NCBI RefSeq assembly: GCF_008360935.1
Contig: NZ_SRXO01000035.1
Span: 1 to 41,928, forward strand
DNA: 41,928 nt
From: Siccirubricoccus phaeus
Lineage (GTDB): Bacteria > Pseudomonadota > Alphaproteobacteria > Acetobacterales > Acetobacteraceae
Direction: 5' to 3'
A model generated the notes under the pieces. It made no database searches and had not been told where the DNA came from. It worked only from the letters and a program-made list of their open reading frames with translations. Each line of letters begins with the position of its first letter. Position 1 is the first letter of the stretch. Position numbers and translations under genes: made by a program. Shown piece by piece: positions 33,124 to 41,816 of this stretch.

Positions 33124-35271
33124 TCAGAAATTCATCGTCAGCAGGAAGCGCACGCTGCGCCCCGGCAGCAGCACCTCGTCCTTCTTGAAGGACGCGGCGT
33201 TGCGGATGTCGGAATCCAGCAGGTTGCTGCCGATGACGGAGAGGTTCACCGCCGTCGTATCGTTGACATGCGCGGTGTAGCCGACGCGGATGCCCAGCAG
33301 GTCATAGCCCTTGGTGGGCGTCTCATTGGCGCCGATACGGGTCTGGTCGAAGGCGTGGAGATAGTCGACGCTCGCCTGCCAATTCACCCCGCGCCACCAC
33401 ACGCCGCCGCCCAGGCGGTGCGGCGGGATCCGCGGGAGGTTGCCGCCGCCATCGGCGAATTCGGCCCGGACGAAATCATAGCGGCCGGAGACGCCGAGGG
33501 TGTTGTCGCCGAAGCTGAGCAGGTCCTGCTCCGCCTTCGCCTCCACGCCATAGAAGGTGGCATCCCGCTGGCCGTAGGCTACCTGCCGGAACTCCCCATC
33601 GCCGCCCGGCGCGCAGGAGCTGAAGCTCTCGCCGCAATTGTTGCCCGTCAGCGCGTGATAGATGAAGCCGTCGAAGCGCGAGTAATAGGCGCTGGTGTCG
33701 AAGCGGAGGGAGCCGACCTCCCGCATCAGCCCCAGCTCCAGCGTGCCGGCCGATTCCATGCCCAGATTCGGATCGCCGATGTCGAAGGTGCCGGACGCAT
33801 CATGCGCGCCGCGCGAATACAGCTCCGCGGCGCTGGGGGCGCGCTGGACATACTGGCCGGTCAGGCGAAGCTGCATGGCCCAGGGCAGGTCGTGCAGCAG
33901 GCCGAGGCTGACGCTGACCGGCGTGAAATTGCGGCGGCGGGTGATGTTCTCCAATTCCTGGTCGGCGCTGAGCGGCAGGTTGCCGCCCGGGAAGGTCGCC
34001 GTGGAGCCATCGACCCGGACGAATTCGATGCGGGCCGCCCCCTGCAGCCGCCAGCCGGGCGCCAGGGTCAGCTCCTCGAAGACGTAGCCCGCATAGCGGT
34101 CCGTCTGGGCGGGCGGCAGGAATTCGAAGAACTCGCCCGTGGTGCGCAGCCGCTCCTGCTCGAAGGAAACGCCGATGCTGCCGTTCAGCTCGCCGAGGCC
34201 CGTCGTGACCGGTACGTGCTGCAGCTCGAAGCGGCTGTCCCAGGAGTGGTTGCGGAAGCCGCCATGGATGTGCCGGCCCCCGCCGGTCTCGGCATGGCCG
34301 CCGCCTTCCTCTTCATGCTCATGATCGTGGTCATGGTCGTGCTCCTCGTGCTCGGCGCCGATTTCCTCGTGGCGGTAGGTGGTGTAGCCCAGCCAGAAAT
34401 TGACCGCCTGGATCGGGCCGGCAGTCGGCCGGTACTGGCCGCGGCTCGCCCAGCGCACCTGCTCCATGCTGATCTGGGTGCCGAGCGCCGCTTCCTCCCC
34501 GCCCGGGATGCCGTAGAGGCTGTGGAAGCGCGAAATCGAGGTGCCGATGAAGCCCTGGTCGAAGATGTAGCTGAGGCCCACCGCGCCGCCATCGGTGCTG
34601 AGGCCGGTATTGGCCTGCCGCTTGCCGCCGGGGATGCGGTAGTTGCCGTCCTGGCGGCCGAACACATCGCCATGCAGGACGAAGCGGCCCGCCCGCATCT
34701 CCGCCGTCGCCGCCCCGTCCCAGCCGCTTGTGCCGGAATTCCAGCCGCCGAAGACCTGCCCCTGCACCGCGCGGTCGGGGAGGGCGGTCGGGATGCGGTT
34801 GTTGATGACGTTCACGACGCCGCCGATCGCCTGGGAGCCCCAGCGCAGCGAGGCGGGCCCCCGGATCACCTCGATGCGCTGCGCCGAGAGCGGATCCAGC
34901 GGCACCGCATGGTCCTCGCCATAGGCCGAGACGTCGCCGGCGCCGAAGCCGTTCTCCTGCAGGCGGACCCGGAAATTGTCGAGGCCGCGGATGATCGGGC
35001 GGTTGGCGCCGGGGGCGAAGCTGGTGCCGGTAACGCCCGGCTCGTTGAGCAGGACGTCGCCCAGGGAGCGGGCCGGTTCGCGGAGGATCCGGGAGCGGTC
35101 GATCGTCGTCACCGGCACGAAGCTGCCGGGCTGGCTGCCGGCGATGGGGCTCGCGGTGACCGAGATCTCCGGCAGGATGGTCGTCACCTGCGCCGAGGAT
35201 GGCGGCGGCACGCCGAGGCACGCCACGGCGGCGACCGCAGAGAGCAAGGCGGCACGGTATGAAAGCATCAT
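33124..35271 (-). CDS. TonB-dependent receptor, zinc type (ZnuD-like)
   Basis: An outer-membrane gated porin of 715 residues: signal peptide to about Ala27, TonB-box-like PEISVTASP, plug domain about 45-160 (LLNEPGVTGT, IRGLDNFRVRLQENG, RIEVIRGPASLRWGS), then a beta-barrel ending in the aromatic FLLTMNF. A His/Glu/Asp-rich segment at 301-342 (AEHEEHDHDHDHEHEEE) is the hallmark of zinc receptors of the ZnuD type. A Zur-like operator lies 24 bp upstream. The start codon chosen (ATG ATG pair at 35271) lies downstream of that operator; an ATG at 35322 would put the operator inside the gene. No znuABC is in the window. Confidence 0.88.
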   Translation of the reverse strand: MMLSYRAALLSAVAAVACLGVPPPSSAQVTTILPEISVTASPIAGSQPGSFVPVTTIDRSRILREPARSLGDVLLNEPGVTGTSFAPGANRPIIRGLDNFRVRLQENGFGAGDVSAYGEDHAVPLDPLSAQRIEVIRGPASLRWGSQAIGGVVNVINNRIPTALPDRAVQGQVFGGWNSGTSGWDGAATAEMRAGRFVLHGDVFGRQDGNYRIPGGKRQANTGLSTDGGAVGLSYIFDQGFIGTSISRFHSLYGIPGGEEAALGTQISMEQVRWASRGQYRPTAGPIQAVNFWLGYTTYRHEEIGAEHEEHDHDHDHEHEEEGGGHAETGGGRHIHGGFRNHSWDSRFELQHVPVTTGLGELNGSIGVSFEQERLRTTGEFFEFLPPAQTDRYAGYVFEELTLAPGWRLQGAARIEFVRVDGSTATFPGGNLPLSADQELENITRRRNFTPVSVSLGLLHDLPWAMQLRLTGQYVQRAPSAAELYSRGAHDASGTFDIGDPNLGMESAGTLELGLMREVGSLRFDTSAYYSRFDGFIYHALTGNNCGESFSSCAPGGDGEFRQVAYGQRDATFYGVEAKAEQDLLSFGDNTLGVSGRYDFVRAEFADGGGNLPRIPPHRLGGGVWWRGVNWQASVDYLHAFDQTRIGANETPTKGYDLLGIRVGYTAHVNDTTAVNLSVIGSNLLDSDIRNAASFKKDEVLLPGRSVRFLLTMNF

Positions 35272-35294
35272 GGAGGCCCCGCAATGACAGGGTA

Positions 35295-35317
35295 GTGACG
35301 TTACATTATAACATACC
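35295..35317 (-). promoter_or_regulatory. Zur-like operator overlapping a -10 box
   Basis: On the minus strand GGTATGTTATAATGTAACGT holds a 13-bp dyad (GTTAT-AA-TGTAAC, one mismatch). It resembles the proteobacterial Zur box (TGTTATA-x-TATAACA type) at most positions. A perfect TATAAT (35305-35310) lies inside it, so repressor binding would block the promoter. Placement 24 bp before a zinc-type receptor supports the call. The consensus is from memory. Confidence 0.6.
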
Positions 35318-35656
35318 CTCATGTCGAGGCGGGCAGCGAAACAAGGCCGGCCTTCTGCCGCCGGGCTTCACCGGCGGGCGCCGCGCCGCGGCAGGATCAC
35401 GCGCCTTCCTTCATGGGATGACGCGTCGCGGGCGGCGGCCCGGTGCCGCCCCGGCGAGGATCCTGCCCGGCGCAGGCGCGAGCGCCATGGCCGCCGCAGG
35501 CGGCGCGCCGGCGGAGGCATGGGCCGGCGATCCGGAAGCCTTGCCGGGCGTCCCGGCATCGCGGCCCTTCCGGGACGGGCCGCGAATGTGAAAGGCTGCA
35601 CCGACCCCGAACGGGGCAGGCCCGCCATCCGGGGGCCCAAGAGGGAAGGAAACCGC
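35318..35656. other. spacer between receptor operator and Bug gene
   Basis: Beyond the Zur-like box the spacer is GC-rich with no recognisable gene, repeat or terminator. The promoter of the Bug gene should lie here but no -35/-10 pair stands out. Confidence 0.4.
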
Positions 35657-36637
35657 ATGCATCGTCGCCGGCTGCTGGCGCTGACCGCGCTTGCCACCCC
35701 TGTTCTGGCCCGGGCCCAAGGGAGCTACCAGGGCAGCTATCCGGACCGTCCCATCCGCTTCATCGTCCCCTTTCCGCCCGGCGGCGGTACGGATACCTGG
35801 GCGCGCATCGCGGCGGAGGGGATGCAGCCGGAACTCGGCCAGCCCATCGTCATCGAGAACCGCGGCGGGGCCGGCGGCATGGTCGGCACCGAGGCGGCGG
35901 CGAAGGCGGTGCCGGATGGCTACACCCTGCTCTTCACCATCACCACGCATGTCCAGACGCCGGTGGTGATGCGCCGCTTCCCCTATGACCCGGTGAAGGA
36001 TTTCGCGCCGATCGGGCGGCTCGGCACCACCTCCACCACCTTCGTCGTCGGGCCGCGGGTGCCGGCGGAGATCGCCACCTGGCCGCAATTCCTCGCCTGG
36101 GCGAAGGGCAGGGATCTCTCCTTCGGCTCCTACGCCCCGGGCTCCACCGGCCATGCCTTCGCCCTGCTGCTGGCGGAGGAGGCGGGGCTGAAGATGGAGC
36201 ATGTCGCCTATCGCGGCGAGACGCCGATGCTGCAGGACATCCTGGCCGGCGCCATCCATGGCGGCTTCCATTCCATGGCCGCGGCGGGGGAGATGATGAA
36301 GGCCGGCCGCGTCCGCCCGCTGGCGACGGCCGGGGACCGCCGCATCCCGGCGCTGGGCGAGGTGCCGCTGCTGAAGGAGCTGGGCTTTTCCGAGCGCTTT
36401 TCCTTCAACGGCTTCTCCGGCCTGCTCGCCCCCGCCCGCACGCCGCAGCCCATCCTGGACCGGCTGGATACGGCCTTCCGCGTGGCGGCGGGGAAGCCGG
36501 AGACGCATCGGCGCCTGCTGGCGGTGGACACCGTGCCGAGCTACCAGGACCCCGCCACCTTCCGGGCGCAGATCGAGCGCAACCTGCGCGAATGGACCGA
36601 GATCGCGGAGCGGCTGAACCTGACGATCGAGGGGTGA
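35657..36637 (+). CDS. Bug/TctC-type substrate-binding protein
   Basis: 326 residues with a signal peptide starting MHRRRLLAL (Arg-rich; Sec or possibly Tat) and cleavage near residue 20. Mature-protein marks are YPDRPIRFIVPFPPGGGTDTWAR, ENRGGAGGMVGTEAAAKAVPDGYT and GSTGHAFALLLAEEAG, all typical of the tripartite tricarboxylate transporter binding proteins, which trap carboxylates in the periplasm. No tctAB membrane genes are nearby, so it is an orphan, as is common for this expanded family. AAGGA precedes the ATG. Confidence 0.9.
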   Translation: MHRRRLLALTALATPVLARAQGSYQGSYPDRPIRFIVPFPPGGGTDTWARIAAEGMQPELGQPIVIENRGGAGGMVGTEAAAKAVPDGYTLLFTITTHVQTPVVMRRFPYDPVKDFAPIGRLGTTSTTFVVGPRVPAEIATWPQFLAWAKGRDLSFGSYAPGSTGHAFALLLAEEAGLKMEHVAYRGETPMLQDILAGAIHGGFHSMAAAGEMMKAGRVRPLATAGDRRIPALGEVPLLKELGFSERFSFNGFSGLLAPARTPQPILDRLDTAFRVAAGKPETHRRLLAVDTVPSYQDPATFRAQIERNLREWTEIAERLNLTIEG

Positions 36638-36644
36638 TCCTTAT

Positions 36645-36674
36645 CCCCATGATGCTGCTGCGCAGCGCATGGGG
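36645..36674. terminator. two-way terminator-like hairpin
   Basis: CCCCATG and CATGGGG pair, with a nested GCTGC/GCAGC stem inside. It starts 8 bp after the Bug stop and lies between that gene and the convergent HdrB-like gene. No T tract is present. Confidence 0.42.
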
Positions 36675-36718
36675 ACCCGGGGAGTCGCCACGGGCCGAAG
36701 GCCTCGCATCCGGCGGCG

Positions 36719-37612
36719 TCAGACCACCGGCGGCTTGGCCAGTTCCGGCAGCACCAGCTTCTCCACCGCGACGGCCCCGGCGGCGCCCATCCGTTCGGCT
36801 CCGATGGCGGCGCCGGCATCCGCCGCGTTGCGCCAGGCCTTGTATTCGTCCTCGGCCGGCCAGCCGGCGCTTTCGGCCAGCAGGTGGATCCAATTCGCCA
36901 CCTGGATGCCGTGGCGCTCCAGCGCCACCGCGTCCCGATGGCAGGAATGGAAGATGGTGCAGAGGGTGTCCGCGCCCGTCTCCGCCATCGCCGCCAGGGT
37001 GGCACGCTGCGCATCCGCCAGCGCGCCGGGCACGCCGGCCAGGGAGGAGCACATATGCCCCGGCGCCCGGTAAGGGTGCTCCGCCAGCGTGAGGCCCGGG
37101 ACCAGGCGCAGCAGCTCCGCCACCATGGAATTCACCGGCACGCGGCCGTTGAAGCCGAGATGCTGGTGCAGCAGCACGCGCCGCTTCACCGGGCGCGCCA
37201 GCAGCGGCCGCAGCCTCTCCTGCCGCGCATGCAGCACCTCGGTGATGTGGACGGTCTCGAAATTGGTCGGCGTCACCGGCGCCATGCTGTCCTGCATGTT
37301 CATGTGGCAGGAGGGGCACCAGGTGATGACCTGCCCGCCCGCGCCCGTCCGACGATCGGAAGGCGCAGCCTGGGGGTCCGGATCGGCCGCACCGGCCAGC
37401 CTGGCGTTGAAGCCGGTGATGGTCCGCCGCGCCATGCCCTCATTGATGCGCGCGCTCGCATCCTTCGGGCTGCCGCAGCAATGGGCGGGGCCGCCGGAGG
37501 GCTCCGCGGCAACGCCCACGGCTTCGAGGAAGCGGGTGGTGGCGCGGATCACCTCGCCATGCCGCGTCATGTTGCAGCCATACCAGAAGATGGCGGTGGC
37601 GCTCTCCGTCAT
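36719..37612 (-). CDS. CCG-domain iron-sulfur protein (HdrB-like)
   Basis: 297 residues built of two Cys-rich CCG-type modules as in heterodisulfide reductase subunit B, GlcF and LutA. Module 1 is complete: Cys13, Cys45-Cys46-Gly47 (AHCCGSP), Cys99 and Cys102 (WCPSCHMNM), a ligand set for an unusual [4Fe-4S] cluster. Module 2 is degenerate: the CCG position reads MCSS (Cys188) and the preceding HxxC reads HQHLG. It should pass electrons or act on thiol/oxo-acid chemistry with the HdrC-like partner upstream. No FAD oxidase subunit (GlcD type) is adjacent. AGAGGA precedes the ATG. Confidence 0.78.
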   Translation of the reverse strand: MTESATAIFWYGCNMTRHGEVIRATTRFLEAVGVAAEPSGGPAHCCGSPKDASARINEGMARRTITGFNARLAGAADPDPQAAPSDRRTGAGGQVITWCPSCHMNMQDSMAPVTPTNFETVHITEVLHARQERLRPLLARPVKRRVLLHQHLGFNGRVPVNSMVAELLRLVPGLTLAEHPYRAPGHMCSSLAGVPGALADAQRATLAAMAETGADTLCTIFHSCHRDAVALERHGIQVANWIHLLAESAGWPAEDEYKAWRNAADAGAAIGAERMGAAGAVAVEKLVLPELAKPPVV

Positions 37613-37738
37613 GGCGTCCTCTCCGTCATGGTCGCTGCCCGGTGTAGCGGCTTTGCCGCTTCAGGCTGTGGGAGGCTTCGGGAAGGCAGCGACTCCCGGG
37701 GTCCCCAGGATGGCGCGCAGCGACGTCGTGGGAAGGAC

Positions 37739-38152
37739 TCAGAGCCATTTCGCCTGCTCCTCCTCCGTCAGGGTCAGCCGGGCGAAGGCCTTCACCTTCG
37801 GCGAGTACTGCGTGTCCTCCTTCACCGGGATCAGCGGCGCGTTGCCGAGCGCGCCCTTGGCCCGCCACTGCGCCAGGCGCAGCATGAAGGCGGCGTCCAG
37901 CCCCTCCGGGCAGGCCGGGCTGCACACGCCGCTGCGGGTGCAGGCGGCGATCCAGGCGCGGGCTTCCGGCGTGCCCTCGCCATCCTGCAGCACGTCCCGC
38001 ATGCCGGCGGCCACGGCATTCGGCGCCGCCGCCTCCGCCCCCGGTGCATAGGGCGTCATCGGGCAGGCCCGGACGCATTCGCCGCAGGCGACGCAGAGCG
38101 CGGCCAGCCGCGCCGATTCCGTCCGGATCCGTTCGGCGAGGCTCGCGCTCAT
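37739..38152 (-). CDS. 4Fe-4S ferredoxin-type protein (HdrC-like)
   Basis: 137 residues. Cluster site 1 is canonical: Cys20, Cys23, Cys26, Cys30 in LCVACGECVRACP. Site 2 reads CTRSGVCSPACP with Cys71, Cys77 and Cys81, but Ser74 replaces the second Cys, so it could bind a 3Fe or Ser-ligated cluster. The layout is that of HdrC, which hands electrons to the HdrB-type CCG subunit encoded 126 bp downstream. Its ATG overlaps the RidA stop codon (ATGA), so translation is probably coupled to ridA. Confidence 0.78.
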   Translation of the reverse strand: MSASLAERIRTESARLAALCVACGECVRACPMTPYAPGAEAAAPNAVAAGMRDVLQDGEGTPEARAWIAACTRSGVCSPACPEGLDAAFMLRLAQWRAKGALGNAPLIPVKEDTQYSPKVKAFARLTLTEEEQAKWL

Positions 38153-38526
38153 GCTTTCGGCCCCGGCAGCACGGCGATCGCCTCGATCTCGATGCAGACA
38201 TCGGTGGAGGTGAATTGCGCCCCGCCGACGCAGGTGCTGGCGGGCGGCGTTTCCATGCCGGCGAAGGCAGCGCGGCGGGCCTCGTTGAAGCCTTCATAGT
38301 GGCGCATGTCGCTGAGCCAGGTGGTGATCTTCAGCAGATGCTCCAGCCGCGCCCCCTCGGCGGCCAGGGCGCGCTCCAGCTTGTTCAGGCATTCCCGCGC
38401 CTGTTCCTGCACGGAACGGCCCGCCGCCTGACTGCCGCGGGCGGTGACGCCGGAGCAGAAGATCAGCTTCGCCCCGCCGCCGAGCGGCACCACGCGGGCA
38501 GGCGGGAAAAGGGGCGTTGGCGGCAT
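38149..38526 (-). CDS. RidA-family protein
   Basis: 125 residues with the Rid (YjgF/YER057c) fold marks: IFCSGVTARG, SVQEQARECLNKLERALAAEGA, ITTWLSDMRHYEGFNEARRAAF and VCIEIEAIAVL. RidA hydrolyses reactive enamines and imines, using an Arg before the IEIEAIA strand. Here that stretch reads GGAQFTSTDV and no Arg is apparent, so it may belong to a Rid subgroup without imine deaminase activity. GGAGGAG precedes the ATG. It is the first gene of a unit with the two iron-sulfur proteins. Confidence 0.84.
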   Translation of the reverse strand: MPPTPLFPPARVVPLGGGAKLIFCSGVTARGSQAAGRSVQEQARECLNKLERALAAEGARLEHLLKITTWLSDMRHYEGFNEARRAAFAGMETPPASTCVGGAQFTSTDVCIEIEAIAVLPGPKA

Positions 38527-38644
38527 GGGCTGGGTCTCCTCCGGGCCAGCCTCGCCCATTCTTGCTCCTCGGGGCAAGCCGGCGCGATTGACGCGCCCCG
38601 GGCCGCGCCGGCGATCATGCCCGTCCCCGGGAAAGGAGAGGCGT

Positions 38645-39043
38645 ATGCTCACCGGCGGTTGCCTTTGCGGCGAGATCAGGTACGCGGCGCATGGCGCGCC
38701 CTTCCACCCCACCCTTTGCCATTGCGGCAGTTGCCGCCGCGCCGCGGGGGCGCCGGTGGTCGCCTGGTTCTCGGTGCCGCGGGAGGGATACCGGCTGCTG
38801 GCCGGCACGCCCGCCCGCTACGCCTCCAGCCCCGGCGTCACCCGGACCTTCTGCCCGCGCTGCGGCACCTCGCTCACCTATGAGAGCGCAGCCTATGCGG
38901 CAGAGATCGACATCACCACCGCCAGCCTGGACGACCCGGAGGCGGTGCCGCCGCAGGACCATACCCAGACCGCCCATCGCCTGGGCTGGGTCAGCCTGGC
39001 GGACGGGCTGCCGGCCTACCCCGGATGGGCGCGCCCGGAGTGA
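38645..39043 (+). CDS. GFA family zinc-binding protein
   Basis: 132 residues of the GFA (glutathione-dependent formaldehyde-activating enzyme-like) fold. Zinc-binding cysteines are all there: GGCLCGE (Cys6, Cys8), CHCGSCRR (Cys25, Cys27, Cys30) and FCPRCGTSL (Cys70, Cys73). Most members have no proven enzyme activity, and the formaldehyde role is doubtful for the family. AAGGAGAGG precedes the ATG. It is divergent from ridA. Confidence 0.88.
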   Translation: MLTGGCLCGEIRYAAHGAPFHPTLCHCGSCRRAAGAPVVAWFSVPREGYRLLAGTPARYASSPGVTRTFCPRCGTSLTYESAAYAAEIDITTASLDDPEAVPPQDHTQTAHRLGWVSLADGLPAYPGWARPE

Positions 39044-39073
39044 CCCCGGGCCGGCGGCCGGGACCTGCTGCCC

Positions 39074-40378
39074 TTACCCCGTGGCCCGGGCCGGAACGGG
39101 CTCCGCCAGGGCCGGCGCATCCGGGCCGCGCGCCAGCTCCGCCTGCAGCCGCGCCGTGTCCAGCGCGCCTTCCCAGCGGCTGACCGCGACGCAGGCGACG
39201 CCATTGCCGACGAGGTTGGTCAGCGCCCGGCACTCGCTCATGAATTTGTCGATGCCGACGAGCACGGCCAGCGCGGTGATCGGGATGTCCGGGATGACCG
39301 AGAGCGTCGCCGCCAGCGTCACGAACCCCGCCCCCGTCACGCCGGAGGCGCCCTTCGAGGTGAGCATGGCGACCAGCAGGATCGTCATCTCCTGCCCCAG
39401 CGTCAGCGGCGTGTTCGTCGCATAGGCGAGGAACATGGTGGACAGCGTCATGTAGATATTCGTGCCGTCCAGGTTGAAGCTGTAGCCCAGCGGCACGGTC
39501 AGCCCCACCACCTGCGGCGCGCAGCCCAGCCGTTCCAGCTTGCGCATCACCTGCGGCAGCACGCTCTCGCTGCTCGACGTGCCGAGGACGATCAGCAGCT
39601 CCTCCCGGATATAGGCGATGAAGCGGAGGATGGAGAAGCCGCAGAAGCGCGCGATGGCGCCGAGCACCAGCAGCACGAAGAGGATGGAGGTGAGGTAGAA
39701 GGTCGCCACCAGCTCCCCGAGCTGGAGCAGGGAGCCGAAGCCATAGGCGCCGATGGTGAAGGCCATGGCGCCGAAGGCCCCGACCGGCGCTGCCTTCACC
39801 ACGATCCGCACCACCCCGAAGAAGATGGCGGAAAGCCCGTCCACCGCGTCGCTCGCCGCCAGCCGGGCCTTTTCCGGCAGGGCGTTGATGGCGAAGCCGG
39901 TCAGCACCGCCAGCAGCAGCACCTGCAGCAGGTCGCCGCCGGCGAAGGCGCCGAGGAAGGTGTCCGGGATGATGGCCATCAGATGCCCCGTCACGCTGTC
40001 CGTATGCGCGCGCTGGGCGTAGGATTGCACCGCGCTTGCATCGAGCTGGCTGGGGTCGATGTTGAAGCCGCTGCCGGTCTGGAAGAGCTTCGCCACGGCG
40101 AGGCCGATGAAGAGGGCGAAGGTGGAGACCACCTCGAAATAGAGCAGCGCCTTGATGCCGACGCGGCCGACCTTGCCGGCATCCCGCACGCTGGCGATGC
40201 CATGCACCACGGTGAAGAACACCACCGGGGCGATGACCATCTTGATGAGCTTGATGAAGCCGTCGCCCAGGGGTTTCAGCGCTTCCCCGGTTTCCGGCCA
40301 GAGGGCGCCGACCGCGACGCCGATGACGATCGCGATGAGCACCTGGACATAGAGCAGGGACAGCCAGCGGCGGATCAT
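39074..40378 (-). CDS. dctA: C4-dicarboxylate:cation symporter (DctA/DAACS family)
   Basis: 434 residues, the DctA length, with eight membrane helices and two re-entrant loops expected. Signatures are [34 protein letters not shown] (hairpin HP1 serine motif), [18 protein letters not shown] (the TM7 NxDGT motif), and [20 protein letters not shown] (HP2). It takes up succinate, fumarate or malate with Na+ or H+; a glutamate or aspartate substrate is possible for the family. CAGGAG precedes the ATG. No dctBD regulators are adjacent. Confidence 0.92.
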   Translation of the reverse strand: MIRRWLSLLYVQVLIAIVIGVAVGALWPETGEALKPLGDGFIKLIKMVIAPVVFFTVVHGIASVRDAGKVGRVGIKALLYFEVVSTFALFIGLAVAKLFQTGSGFNIDPSQLDASAVQSYAQRAHTDSVTGHLMAIIPDTFLGAFAGGDLLQVLLLAVLTGFAINALPEKARLAASDAVDGLSAIFFGVVRIVVKAAPVGAFGAMAFTIGAYGFGSLLQLGELVATFYLTSILFVLLVLGAIARFCGFSILRFIAYIREELLIVLGTSSSESVLPQVMRKLERLGCAPQVVGLTVPLGYSFNLDGTNIYMTLSTMFLAYATNTPLTLGQEMTILLVAMLTSKGASGVTGAGFVTLAATLSVIPDIPITALAVLVGIDKFMSECRALTNLVGNGVACVAVSRWEGALDTARLQAELARGPDAPALAEPVPARATG

Positions 40379-40680
40379 CGCATCGCTCCTGCAACAGGGC
40401 GGGCCGGGCGGGGGCCGGGCCGGTTTGGCAACGCGGCACCCTAAAGGCGGGTAGGGGAGGGCGAAAGCGCCCGCCCCGGTGCCAGCGCCGCGTCCACGGA
40501 ACGTCTGGATTGCGTTGCTGTTCTGAAGGCGGAGGCGGGATGGCGGTCAGCCGCTCCCTCCCTCGCTGGCGGGGGGAGGGTTGGGGTGGGGGTGGCGGAA
40601 CGAACGAAGTGCTGGCCGCCCGTCGTCACGCCGCAGCACACCCATGCCATCCCCCGCCGGCCGGGGAAGGAAGGCGCGGG
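40379..40680. other. spacer between dctA and D-amino acid enzyme gene
   Basis: A 302-bp spacer. It has a CCCTCCC/GGGGAGGG stem (about 40557-40579) and a GGGCG/CGCCC stem near 40468. No gene or clear promoter was recognised. Confidence 0.4.
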
Positions 40681-41772
40681 CTACCAGTAATTCACCCGGT
40701 CCCACACCGCGATCACTTCCCGCCCGCCATCCACCACATGGTAGCGGTCATGCGCCGCGGCGGTGAGGCAGGTGTGGTTGGGGGCGACGCGCAGCTTCGC
40801 ACCCACCGGCAGCATGGGCAGCGGGGCGCGGGCGCGGACTTCGCCATGCTCCTGATAGGCGCGGGCGATCCAGGCCTCGCCGGGCAGGGGCCTGCCGTCC
40901 AGGTCCAGGACCCTCCCGAAACCCCAATCCTTCGGCGCTGCCTCGGTGCTGCGGTCCTTGGAGAGCGCCAGGGCGCCGGCGTCCAGGAGCAGCGTGTTGC
41001 GCGCCTCGCTGCGGCCGATGACCGAGCCGAGCACCGTCATCGCGATATCCTCCAGCCCATGGGTGCCGAGCTGGGCCTGGAACAGGTCGCCGAACATATA
41101 GACGCCGGCCCGCACCTCGGTGACGCCATCCATCCGCCGCGCATGCAGCGCGGTGGGGGAGGAGCCGAGGGAGACGATCGGGACCGCATGCCCCGCCTGC
41201 CGCAGCCGCGACGCAGCCAGGGTGATGCCGGCCCGCTCCTCCTCGGCGATGCGGGCCATGTCGGCGTCGCTGCGCCCGGCATAGGAATGGCCGGAATGGC
41301 TGATGACGCCAGCGAGGCGCGGCCCGAGCGCCGCGGCGATCTCCGGCAGCAGGGGGCTTTCCGGCGGGATGCCGCCGCGGCCCTCGCCCACATCCACCTC
41401 GATCAGGGCGCGCAGCCTGGCGGGGTGGGCGGCGATGGCGCGGGCGGCGTCGAGATCGTCGGTGATGAGTTTCACCTCGGCCTCGATCGCCGCCACCGCC
41501 TCCAGCTTCTGCGGCGTGATGCCGACGGCGTAGATCTGGTCCCGCCAGCCACCCGCCGCGAAGTAGCGCGCCTCGGCAAGCGTGCTGACGGTGACCGGGC
41601 CGAAGCCCGGCGCCGCCAGCCTCGCGACCTCGAGGCTCTTCGCCGTCTTCAGATGCGGCCGCAGCACGAGGCCAGGGTGGCGCGCCACAGCGGCCTGCAT
41701 GGCGGCGAGGTTGCGCCTGAGGATGCCGAGGTCGAGGACCAGGCAGGGCGTCAACAATTTATCCAGTATCAT
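40681..41772 (-). CDS. D-serine dehydratase/D-threonine aldolase-like PLP enzyme
   Basis: 363 residues with an alanine racemase-like N-terminal barrel (TPCLVLDLGILRRNL; RPHLKTAKS with the PLP lysine about Lys42; SHSGHSY) and the C-terminal DSD1 domain. The metal site near the end reads PNHTC (His333, Cys335). His plus Cys is the zinc pair of eukaryotic D-serine dehydratase, whereas bacterial D-threonine aldolase uses His plus Asp, so dehydration or another D-hydroxy-amino acid reaction is favoured. The ATG at 41772 fits the family N-terminus; an ATG at 41820 overlaps the upstream stop codon (ATGA) and would add 16 residues. Confidence 0.84.
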   Translation of the reverse strand: MILDKLLTPCLVLDLGILRRNLAAMQAAVARHPGLVLRPHLKTAKSLEVARLAAPGFGPVTVSTLAEARYFAAGGWRDQIYAVGITPQKLEAVAAIEAEVKLITDDLDAARAIAAHPARLRALIEVDVGEGRGGIPPESPLLPEIAAALGPRLAGVISHSGHSYAGRSDADMARIAEEERAGITLAASRLRQAGHAVPIVSLGSSPTALHARRMDGVTEVRAGVYMFGDLFQAQLGTHGLEDIAMTVLGSVIGRSEARNTLLLDAGALALSKDRSTEAAPKDWGFGRVLDLDGRPLPGEAWIARAYQEHGEVRARAPLPMLPVGAKLRVAPNHTCLTAAAHDRYHVVDGGREVIAVWDRVNYW

Positions 41773-41816
41773 GCAGCTAGTTCTTCGACCATGTCTTCGC
41801 GCCCTCACCCATCCCC

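Noticed and set aside
35272-35322. TonB receptor start at the ATG at 35322
   Set aside because: This would place the Zur-like operator and the TATAAT inside the gene and put extra residues before a normal signal peptide.
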